From Hirundichthys speculiger (taxonomy: Eukaryota > Chordata > Actinopteri > Beloniformes > Exocoetidae): a stretch of DNA of 64,000 nucleotides. The stretch is taken from NCBI GenBank assembly GCA_018398805.1, contig JAGFBZ010000342.1:1386001-1450000 (forward strand), written 5' to 3'. A model generated the notes under the pieces. That model was not told the DNA's origin, did not search any database, and saw only the letters and a list, made by a program, of their open reading frames with translations. Both the position numbers and the translations under genes were made by a program. Of the stretch, positions 54,607-64,000 are shown one piece after another (the first letter of the stretch is position 1; each line of letters starts with the position of its first letter).

Positions 54607-55429
54607 CTGGAGGGACATCACCGGAGCGTTAGCCGATACTGGGGGTGGTCTACATTAAATCTGCAGGAGCACTCGCACACTTGGCTGCCCCACTTGTGTT
54701 TCCAGTACCACTCTGGCTCTCTGTTACAACTCAAATAAACTCCGGGGGGAATCTTAACTCGGAGATAAGCCGTCGACTCTTTCCACCCTGGAGGGATCAG
54801 CTCTGACAGTCACACTGCAAACCAAGCCATCGATACAAGTCTCCCTCTCCGGGGGTTTTTTGCACAATTTCATTACTCAATTCAACCACATCCAGACTCC
54901 CTCATGTGTGAAGGAGCCCGAATGTCACAGCACAGTAACCGCCAACAGCACAGAACAATGACACGGGCCACTTGGAGCAGCCCAAGCAGCGCCTCCGCTA
55001 GCAGCCTATGATTAGACGTAAACCCAGTCCTGTCGGCCGCCGCGGCGCATTCGTGTGAATAAAACGGGTTCGAACAGAACCTGGCCAGTCTAAGAAAATC
55101 TGGGACAACGAGCACAGAGGTTCTTCTTCTTCAGGGCTCATCTGCTTTTGTGATTGGTCAGCTGATGTTTTGCAAAAATTAAAAATAAAATCAATGTTTG
55201 CATGCTTGCGAGTAGACCAGTAGGCTTTATTGAAGTATGCATGAAGATAATTGGTTTAAATACGATTATAAAGAGAATCGGTGTAAACGCTCCCTCTTCA
55301 GTAGCGTCTTTCATCGCTGCGGCCGTAGCAACTGGCCTGTGGGGGCGGAGCCAGGCGCTGGATCCTGCGATAGCCCCTCCTCCATGGGAGTGCCTCTACT
55401 AAAGTTGGGCTGAAACTTTTTGCTACCAT

Positions 55430-56688
55430 TAGAGCTGGGCGATACTGGGAATTTTGTTATCGATCCAATACCAAGTAAATACATGGCCAGTATCGCCGAT
55501 ACTGATACCGATACCGATACCAATACCAATACCAATTCCAATACCGATACATTTTCATATTAAGCTTAATCTGTCATGAATTTTTGTGATTTTTGTCTTT
55601 GGATTATTTTGTCAAAGCCAAGAATAGAATTTCGTCAAACTTTATGTCTTCAACATTTTTGAGTAAATATTCCTTGGAGTTGAATTTCTGTTTATAGTTT
55701 TTTTCTAGTCCACCTTTTACATAATATTTTGCACTGTGTGCATTTTCCTGTTGCTTTAACTCTAAAAATGTCCCCGTTGTGGGATAAATTTATTATAAGT
55801 TATTTTATCTTAGATAACACCTAATGAGATACATGACATGTACTGGGTTATTTCAAGGTCTTAACTATATTTTTTTGAGTTGGCTCCAGTAACATGTGAC
55901 TTAAATAACATGTATTTTGAAGGTTAATATGAACTGATGCTGAAGATGACCACTCTTATCTACCTGGATACTCACTCTTGAAGAAAGAAATTAAAAGAAA
56001 AAACCCTGAGTATCGATCTTTTCACATAAGTATCGTTCGATATCAATACCAGCGTTGACGGTGTCGCTGGAGGCTGGTTCAGGAAAACTAAGTAGTCCTG
56101 AACTGCTACCTGCGGCAACCACCGCCACTGGATCCGGGCTGCAGCGTCACTGAGCCGGGACGGGAGCCCCCGACGTAGCAGTGGCGGCATGCTGCCCCCG
56201 TCCAGCAGTCTACAGGCCGGATGGGTCAGCTGACCTGGCAGGGGCTGTCTGGTGACCTGGTGGGGTCCAGCACCGCCGGGGGAGACGACAACAGCCTGGT
56301 CCGGTCCGCATGATGAACCGGGCTCTGGGACGGTCGGCTCAGTCAGAAGGAGCTCAGTCTTCCCAGTGGAGACGGTCTGGTTCATCGGTGTTTCCTTCTC
56401 TGACCTGGAAATATCTCACTTGTCATCATTATGGAGATTTACTGGTTCTAACGGCTGTTAACTGTTTTAACGGCTGCTAACAGCTGTTACCTGGAGTTAG
56501 CACTCGGACCACGGGACCTGGCATGAAAAGGAGTGCTGGACACTAGCAGCTCCCCGAGTACACCAGAATTTTCCTGGTGTACTGAAACTTGAATTTCCCA
56601 CTTGGGGGATTAATAAAGTATTTTGAATTGAACTGAATTGAATTGGATATCGATATCATCGATATTTGGATCAATCCGCCCACCTCTA
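55430..56688. mobile_element. hAT-like element with internal GC-rich insertion
   Basis: Begins TAGAGCTGGGCGATACTGG and ends GGATCAATCCGCCCACCTCTA, flanked by GCTACCAT and ACTACCAT (7 of 8). The centre (about 56040-56640) is GC-rich, unlike the ends, and finishes CCCACTTGGGGGATTAATAA followed by AAGTATTTTGAATTGAACTG, the style of a fish LINE 3' end. A retroelement probably inserted within it. Confidence 0.78.
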
Positions 56689-58367
56689 ACTACCATCTTC
56701 TGAGGTGCAGAAAAAGCAGTGCGATCCAAAGCTGGGTGGCGTCAACCTGGACAGTTCTGCGCTGACCGGGGCCTGTGAAGTCACAGCGAAGCCTGAACAG
56801 CTCGCTGGATGGGAAATCTTCAAAGACGTCGGCCGTCCCGAACAAAGGGAGAGTGTTGTGTCATACTGCAGCACTCTCAGACAATTAAATAAATACTCAA
56901 ATGAACTTAAACTACGTCCCCTTGTGTTTTTCTTTAAAAAAATGTCCTGATGTGGTTATATTAAGCATGTAATGATGCAAATGTCGGGGTGACAGTAGGC
57001 GCAAAACTGCGTGCCTGGTCTTCACCCAAGCGGTGCGTCCATCATCAACCTCCTACGAAACTCCTTCCTCAAGAGCTTCATACGCTCGCACGCATTCTTT
57101 GAAAATGTTCGACCTGAGTGGCAGATGGCACCGGAGGCGCAGCGGTCCCCCCCCCGTTAACGGCGATCCTCTGGCACGTCCTCGAACGCCTCCATCAAGC
57201 ACAACTGGACTCCAGTCAAGAAGGCCTCAGCAGATGCTGGAGGGAAGATGAAACGTCTTCAGGAGCCAAGGAAAGGAAGTCCAGTTGCCTGGATTGGAGC
57301 CGTTGAGGATTATCATGACCTGAGAGTCCTCATCCGTGGATCTTTGCCGTGATTGATTGGCTCCAGCGCAGGGAATGGCAGGACCATGAGCGATTGGGAA
57401 AGGCGGGTCTGTCATAGGTAAGACGTCTGATATCCCATCGATCACATTTCTGCCAGCGAGAATCCTTCTCGCTGAGCAGCGAAGCGAAAACAGATGCAGA
57501 ACCGCAGACGTGAGTTTCTGTTATCTTTCCAGAAGTCTGTCTTCTTAAAAGGGCCTTTCAGACGGGACGCGGTGGGCGCTGCACTCTGCCCCGGAGCCCA
57601 TTCATTTCTAGGCGCTGGCGCAAAACAAGAGCATCAGACTTCGCCGTCTCCCGAAGGAGGAATTAGACGAACCACAAATACAACAGAGGAGAAGATGATC
57701 TCAGCGATGAGCTGAGCTGTACAAATGAGTATAAATTCAAAGAGGAAGGCTTTAACGGGAGCTCCAACGAGCCGGGCTTTAACGGATATATTTAGGGAAA
57801 ATAAAAAAGCTGTAAAATCATGACTTCTTTTCCTATTTTCCAACCTTCACAGTAAAATGCTGTTTTGGCGCGATCGGCAGCCGGTCACAAATCGTCTCCA
57901 GTTTTTGTAAATCTCCGTTGCTCGCTCTCCAGCGGGCTGTCAAGCTGCTCCCAGTTCACCCTAAAACACCTGAAAGCTGCGAGCGAGTGCAGCTGTGGCT
58001 CCTGGAAGAGCCCGAACTCCCCCGAATCTCCCCGTCCACGCCTCAGGACGTCGACGACTTCGTCGCCGCGGCTCGCTTCCTCATCATCGCCCATAGCTCT
58101 GAAGCTGGAGCTCAAACTGACACTATTTAGAGAAAAACAAATGTAATTTCTTTGCCGTCACATCTGTGTGATGTTAGTGCTTCTTGAGAAAAAACTGTCG
58201 ACGTTTGGCCGAAAGAAAAAAAAACAGAAAAAATGATATATTTTGAATTTCTGATATAATTAAAGTATTGTAAAGCACAGGTACTTCAGTTTCTTCCTTT
58301 GTTGAATTAAAGGTAGAGTAAGCAATTTCTAGATGACATCATATCCGCTGATATTTGAACAAAACAT

Positions 58368-58734
58368 TAGGGGTGTGAAAAAAAGTCGATTTGGCGATAT
58401 ATTGCGATTTTTGGCCGCCCGGTATAATATTGATTTTTCAGCTCCTATTATCGATTTTTTAGGAAAATTCATTCATTCACCTAAATGTGCAAAAACACTA
58501 ATAATAAAAAATAAATAGGTTGTTTTGAAGCAAATAGTTTTGACTCAATTTGTCCTCTGAATGATCAATAGCATCTGATGAACACAGCAACTTGATTTTT
58601 CATCTCGACTTTTAATTTTGATATTAAGTGGGTAGAATGTCGCAATATATCGCAATATCGCGATAACATTGTATCGTGACCCAAGTATCGTGATACATAT
58701 TGTATTGCGAGGTCCTTGCCAATACTCACCCCTA
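58368..58734. mobile_element. hAT-like MITE, family A copy 4
   Basis: TAGGGGTGTGAAAAAAAGTC to CCAATACTCACCCCTA, flanked by the perfect 8-bp repeat CAAAACAT (58360-58367 and 58735-58742). Confidence 0.92.
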
Positions 58735-60303
58735 CAAAACATATAGAAAACATGGATACCTAGCTCCTCCCTCTCGTTGGAAGCGCCACATCAGGATTGC
58801 ATATTTTTAGAAGCAACTGCACACGTGTCAACCACCCCTCCCCCCCTCTTTCCGGGTTTGTGCATGAATACAGGAGTTTTTTTTTCACAGCGCAGTCACG
58901 AGATGGGCGGCTAGCGGATGCTGAGAGGATATTCGTCAAATGTGACACAAATGTTTTCCGGATTAGAAACTGTGTAGAACTACATACCCTGCCTTTAAGC
59001 TCTGCTTGGCAGTTTGTTTTGGAAAATCTATCCCCGGTGCGCATGACCCTGAACACTCCTCACCGACTCCGACTGGCAATTTTATGCCTCATACTCCGTT
59101 TCAATCACCCGCTGACGAAGCTGGAGAGGACGACGGTTTACGAACAAAGAAGGAACTGACCCGCGCACCGAGCAGTGATAAAGATACGTCAAAAGGAGGA
59201 AATGGTTGTTTAACTCACGATGCCAGAAAAAGTAAAAAGAGCCGTCCTCCCTTCAGCGACTCGTCCAAACTCTTTATCTCGTGGGGGAGTGTGCTCTGGT
59301 TTTCCTTTTGTGCCCACCCAGGGGTCTTACTCAAGGTTTCCACAATAATGCACAACATCATTCAGCCCAGCGATGGAAGAAATCTCAGGCAAGTCAAGAA
59401 AAAAAAAGAAGAGAAGAAAAAGCATAAAGACCTTCTCAACGTACGGTTGTACCTGCATGCTAACATGCAGCAGCTCCAGAGCAGCTTCTCGCCCGAGGCC
59501 AAAGCTCACATCTGCTGCGTGTAACTCGCAAGCACAACAGGCTGCAGGTCTTTATCATAACATGGCATCCTTAATTTATAAATGGAATTACAAGTTCCCT
59601 CACTTTGCAGAAAGGTTGCATGCGGTGAGAGCCTGAAAAAGGGCCGCAGCATGGGAGCAAGTTAGCCGTAATGATGTTGTGCTAACAGATGTTGGCCAGT
59701 TATTCATCTCCTTGCCAGATCCCGTTCCCATCGGAGCGCAGAGCAGACACTCCGCACACATGCTTCCCTCTCCGAGCCGACTAAACATATTGGCTGGATT
59801 TTAGATATCGCTGAAGATGAAATCTGGGCCTGAAGTAACTGCTACAAAATGTCTGGCAGCGTCTGCACCTGGTGGAACGAAACATCACGTGTGATTGAAT
59901 GCAGCGGCATCAAGAAGAGGTAACGTGTCCAGAGATTAAAGCTAACAGGACTCCATGACTCACATTGTGATCATTTACAGGTTTGCGATATTGTTTTGGT
60001 GGTTCTCGATGAGAGTTTTAAAGCTTTTTAACTTTTTTTCCCCTCGTTTTAATCAGTGCTGCAGCCACTCTTGTCACCTTCTGTCTAAAAAATGCTTTGA
60101 TTCAGCTCCCAGCTCTTCTCTTGAAAGGCCCTGGACGGGTCTGACTTCGACCCAAACAACACCCACGCACGATTCCACGACGCTTGATCCCACCCCCTTC
60201 AAAGTCAGCGGAGGGTGACGACGAGGGCGACGACGGGGGCTCGTCCGACACGTACATGTGTGACGAAGTCCTGGGGTCTTTAAAAGATGCTCCTTTATCT
60301 ACT

Positions 60304-61639
60304 AGGGGTGTGAAAAAAAAATCAATTTGGCAATATATCGCGATTTTTGGCCGCCCAATATAATATCCATTTTTTTAGGAAATGTTTTTTTTCCCGAAAC
60401 TTTTTATTTTTATACGATCTGTTACAGTGGTTACAACGCTTTCAATGTGTTGCAATGGCTACTTTGAGACATCTACAGTAGTTTCAGTGAAAAGAAACTT
60501 GATGCACTTGATTTCATGATGCCGGTGTGTAACGCCTGCAATATGTATGCATATGCAGGCATTTTATTTTCACATGATCTGTTCAGATCAGTGTTTAAAC
60601 TGACACGATAGGAGAATTTTTTGTGCACTGTCAATAACTCAGGGTACTTTATCCTTCATGTTCTCTCTTACAGTGGTTACAATGCTGTCAGTATGTTGTA
60701 ATGGTTACTTAAATGTGGAAAAACACTAATAATAAACAATAAATAGGTTGTTTTGAAGCAAATACAGTGGTACCTTTACTTACAAACGACTCTACATATA
60801 ATATTTTCAGGTTACGAAACGCATCAACAGAAAAATATTGCCTCTTGTAACGAAATAAATTTCAGGATACGAAAGGCAAAAATCCAGTAGCACTGCTACT
60901 CGCAGCTCCCAGAGTTTACTGAATGTAAACATAGCTGTCGGCTCTGTATCTCGGTTTGAAAGAGGTGCGTCCGAGCTGCTCTGCCATTGGCTATCGCTTA
61001 GCATCTTCCTGGCATCCCATTGGCTAGGAGGGCCCCTTGTCTGTATGAGCGTAACCCAGCAGCCCAGGTAAACGAACAATTTTTACCTGCGCCAAGGTGG
61101 TTTTTGTTGGCATTTTGTCGGCGTTTGTCTGTGTTCAAGATAACTCAAAAAGTAGAAATCCTGGTTTCTGGATCACTTTCAATTTTTTAATAATTGTTGC
61201 GTTTAGTGGAGGTTTGCGCTCTCCGAGTGCTTTTCTAGTTGTAACATGTATTTCTTACAGGTTTTTATGTCATTTCATGTATTATTTATAATTTATATAA
61301 AAAAAATATGTTTGAATTTTGGGGGGCTTGGAACAAATTAGGGCATTTACATGGAAAACGCATCTCTACTTACGAAAGTTTCAGGTTAAGAAACTACTTC
61401 CAGAACCAATTAATTTCGTAAGTAGAGGTACCACTGTAGTTTTAACTCAATTTGTCCTCTGAATGATCAATATCATCTGATAAACATATACAGCAACTTG
61501 ATTTTTCATCTCTACTTTTAATTTTGATATTACCCGGGTAGAATATCGCAATATATCACGATATCGTGATAATATTGCACCGTGACCCACATATCATGAT
61601 ACATATCGTATTGCGAGGTCCTTGCCAATACTCACCCCT
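60304..61639. mobile_element. hAT-like MITE, family A copy 5, carrying two insertions
   Basis: TAGGGGTGTGAAAAAAAAAT to CCAATACTCACCCCTA, flanked by TTATCTAC and GTCTCTAC (6 of 8). It is 1336 bp rather than about 370 because of an unclassified insertion at about 60380-60709 and a mariner-like element at 60765-61436. Confidence 0.88.
60765..61436. mobile_element. Mariner/Tc1-like element nested in family A copy 5
   Basis: CAGTGGTACCTTTACTTAC to GTAAGTAGAGGTACCACTG, a clear inverted repeat, flanked by TA at 60763-60764 and 61437-61438. The host sequence without the insert (GCAAATAGTTTTGACTCAAT) is seen in family A copy 4. It has no intact transposase. Confidence 0.9.
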
Positions 61640-62394
61640 AGTCTCTACTTGGACTGTCGCGTGTTTCTGGTCGACTTGTTATGATTACAAATGTGACGTC
61701 AATAAACTTACTTATCAACGCGCCGATAGATGTTCAAACTAGGTTCCAGTAGGTTTTGTGGCAAGAAAAGAAAAGCCACGGGCTCATGCCCACGTCCAGG
61801 GGAGGAAATGTCGAAATGCTGCTCACGGCTCGTTACGATGCGCTGTAATATGACCTTTTCTGTCCCTCGTTTATAACCCCAAATCAGCCACGGTTAAATG
61901 ATGGCATTGCCACCGGTTATAATTAACATGAAGAAGAAGAAGGCCGCCGCTTCTCTCGGTCCCGCCGATTCCAGCCGCAGACACGGACAACAGGTGGAAG
62001 TCCCACTTCTGGGAGGGTACCTCCTGAGAAAATCCCTGCCCCCCCCCTCCTCCCCCCGCGCTGACCGGTCAAGCGTGAAAATAACAGTAACCCGAAACTC
62101 AAATGGTGCGTGGTTCATTACGGCGGTAATTCTCACGCAGCGGGACAGTCCAATGTTAGCAAACCCCGCGGTGGCACTAAATCTCCCCTCGGCTTAAGCT
62201 CGCACTGACCCTTTGAAAGCAAAAGTTGCTGACAAGTCAAGACGATAGAGCCCCCCCCTCCAACCCCCCGTCCACCCCCATCGCCCCTATCTGAGGGTAC
62301 TGGGGACCATGTGTCAAATAAACGATGACAAAGGCTTCTTAATGCTAACCACAGCTTCTGGAGAGTGATGACAGCGTTGGGGGGGGCCGGGGGT

Positions 62395-62417
62395 GGGGTG
62401 GGGGGGGGGGGGGGGGC
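62395..62417. repeat. Poly-G run
   Basis: A G-rich stretch with an unbroken run of about 16 G, in a region without genes. A 22-C run lies similarly at 9512-9533 in an snd1 intron. Confidence 0.85.
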
Positions 62418-63319
62418 ACCAACACCGCAGTCTGTTTTAATTGTAAAGGATCACTGAACCTGTATTTTCTCTCAGTGAGCTTGTGGCTTTCTGAACTCAG
62501 CTGGACATCAGACAAAACATGACTTCAGTCTATAAATCTTTACACGTTCCTTCTTTCATTCCCCCCCCCACCCCCCACCTCCTCTATTTTTCACTCCGCA
62601 CCTCTTCAGACTCTTATTACTCCGTCTCCCTGCCACAGTTAAAATATCTCGTAACTAATGAGCACCACTAATGAGATGCTGGCAGAGGCCCATCTCTTCA
62701 AAGTCAACATTTTTTTTTTCGCTGAGAGAAAACATCTTTGGGATACACCTGATGGCCTCCGGTGCAGCAGCAGAAGAAGAAGAAAAAACAACCAAGAAAA
62801 AAAAAACATGCAACCCCTCACTGGAGAGGACATCCCTGCATGTGTTGAAAGAAATCTGACTTAACTCTGGATAAACGTTCAACTGTCTCTGAGCCTCCAC
62901 CTTCCCTTAACCCCCGAGGTGGAAGGGGATGAACTGAGCGTCAATAAATCAGCCGCCGAGGCCTGTTCAGTATCAGACACAGAGAAAAGGAGAAGGAGCA
63001 ACCGGGAAGATAGTGGAAGCTTAGAGATCAGGGACGTGGGCTTTGAACACCGTTGGTTCAAAATCCGCAGGAATTTGGCAAAGAGGAAGTGAGTGATTAA
63101 GACGATTTCCTCCCCTGGAAACAACTGCTGGCATCGTGTCGAGCAGGACGCTGCGCCTCGGAGGTGACGGGCGACCGTCGGAAGCCGCTCCCCTCCTTAT
63201 AGAGAGACCAGAGAAGCGATGGCGGTTTCTCATTGTGCATTCTTGCCCGCGCTCGCAGGCTCGTGAAACGTTCCAATTCGCTCGGCAAGATTCGCACTTG
63301 CCCCGCCCATTTTATCAAT

Positions 63320-64000
63320 TACAGGTCTTCATGGGTCCACTTTCATGGACCCGAACCCGAATGGACCCTTGAAAATTCAACCTGAAACCGACCCGACCCG
63401 AGCTGTTATCATAAGTTCGGGAGTCCGAACCCGAATGGACCCGCAATATTTGGACCCGGAACCGACTCGACCCTAGTCTTTAGTTTCCGACCACAAACCG
63501 AACGGAGTTACCCGAATAGAACCGAGACATTCCAGCCCATAGTTGCTCATGTTAAAGTTGTCTAGCGTTGAATAAAACTTGATTTTCTTACCTAAAGTTG
63601 TCTTCTTCTACCGGTTCAGTTGCTACATAGGCTACGTGATGTAAACAACAATAAATCCACGTCGTTATTTTCTTTGTGGATACAGATGCTATTGGTAGCA
63701 ACTGCTAACGCTAATAGCCTACACTGGTCAGGATGTGTCGTAAATATGTTCTCTCATCCAACGTTATCATGTTGGCGATCCGTTGTGCTTTACAGCTGCC
63801 GGGCAAACCGCTAATAACACGCTACGGCAACATGATTGTTTCATGACAAACACGCCAAGTTAATAATCATTAAACTGTCCCGAGTCCTGACATTAGCTGC
63901 CACCGCCAATATCTTTACCTCTCTAGAGTAAACGTGGACCCAGCCTGTCAGAGAGCACCGACCGGACCCGAGACAAACTCTACATATTCCGACCAGAACC
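63320..64000. repeat. Repeat rich in GACCCGAACCCGAA, truncated by window end
   Basis: Recurring GACCCG/CCCGAAT/GGACCCG text from 63340 to the end, interrupted by ordinary sequence at 63540-63900. It resembles a dispersed fish element whose ends consist of CCCGAACCCGA-type text. The right end is not in the window. Confidence 0.5.

Larger units (their letters stand above)
54607..64000. other. hgf upstream intron or flank, no exon found
   Basis: By structure this should be hgf intron 4 or beyond. I searched for kringle 1 first half (SG..CQ.W) and PAN-domain text on the minus strand and found neither. 54.6-55.4, 56.7-58.3, 58.8-60.3 and 61.7-63.3 kb are unassigned. The rest is transposon sequence listed separately. 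Confidence 0.55.

Noticed and set aside
57420..57480. Small inverted repeat AGCGAGAA-tcc-TTCTCGCT as a possible microRNA or regulatory hairpin
   Set aside because: The stem is only eight pairs, far too short for a microRNA precursor, with no conservation evidence available.

Overview
The window is vertebrate genomic DNA, most likely from a teleost fish. Coding sequence is split into short exons with GT/AG introns, and the intron and spacer DNA is full of fish-type DNA transposons (hAT-like elements with 8-bp target duplications, Tc1/mariner-like MITEs) and expanded minisatellites. There are no bacterial-style operons, rRNA genes or CRISPR arrays. Most long open frames are shadows of tandem repeats.

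Three protein-coding genes are supported, each by exons whose splice phases join exactly. (1) snd1, minus strand, 12663 down to 553: coding exons 1-5 (start codon and the first staphylococcal-nuclease-like region). The rest of the gene lies left of the window. (2) pax4, plus strand, 19755-29812: seven exons giving most of a paired domain, a paired-class homeodomain with Ser50, and a C-terminal exon. The first coding exon was not found. snd1 and pax4 are divergent, the same order and orientation as SND1/PAX4 on human 7q32. (3) hgf (hepatocyte growth factor), minus strand, 54606 down to 36959: fourteen exons corresponding to exons 5-18 of the 18-exon vertebrate gene (second half of kringle 1, kringles 2-4, linker, activation site, pseudo-protease domain, stop). 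The signal peptide, PAN domain and first half of kringle 1 must lie right of 54.6 kb and are not visible before the window ends. hgf converges on pax4.

Region by region: 1-12663 snd1 with intronic repeats, including an 18-bp minisatellite; 12664-19754 spacer with a CpG-rich snd1 promoter zone and several transposons; 19755-29812 pax4, whose last intron holds a 4.1-kb inverted-repeat element filled with about 185 copies of a 20-bp unit; 29813-36958 intergenic, with a hAT-like element rich in TTATCGTAC palindromes; 36959-54606 hgf, whose last intron holds a 3.6-kb array of a 37-bp unit and whose other introns hold nested hAT elements; 54607-64000 upstream hgf intron or flank, almost entirely transposon-derived or unassigned.

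The most notable points are a one-base insertion that breaks the reading frame of the hgf kringle-1 exon, an hgf pseudo-protease domain in which all three catalytic-triad positions are substituted, the satellite-filled inverted-repeat element with an intact target duplication inside pax4, and a set of nested transposon insertions that can be dated relative to each other. I see no new protein system. The unusual content is structural and repeat biology.
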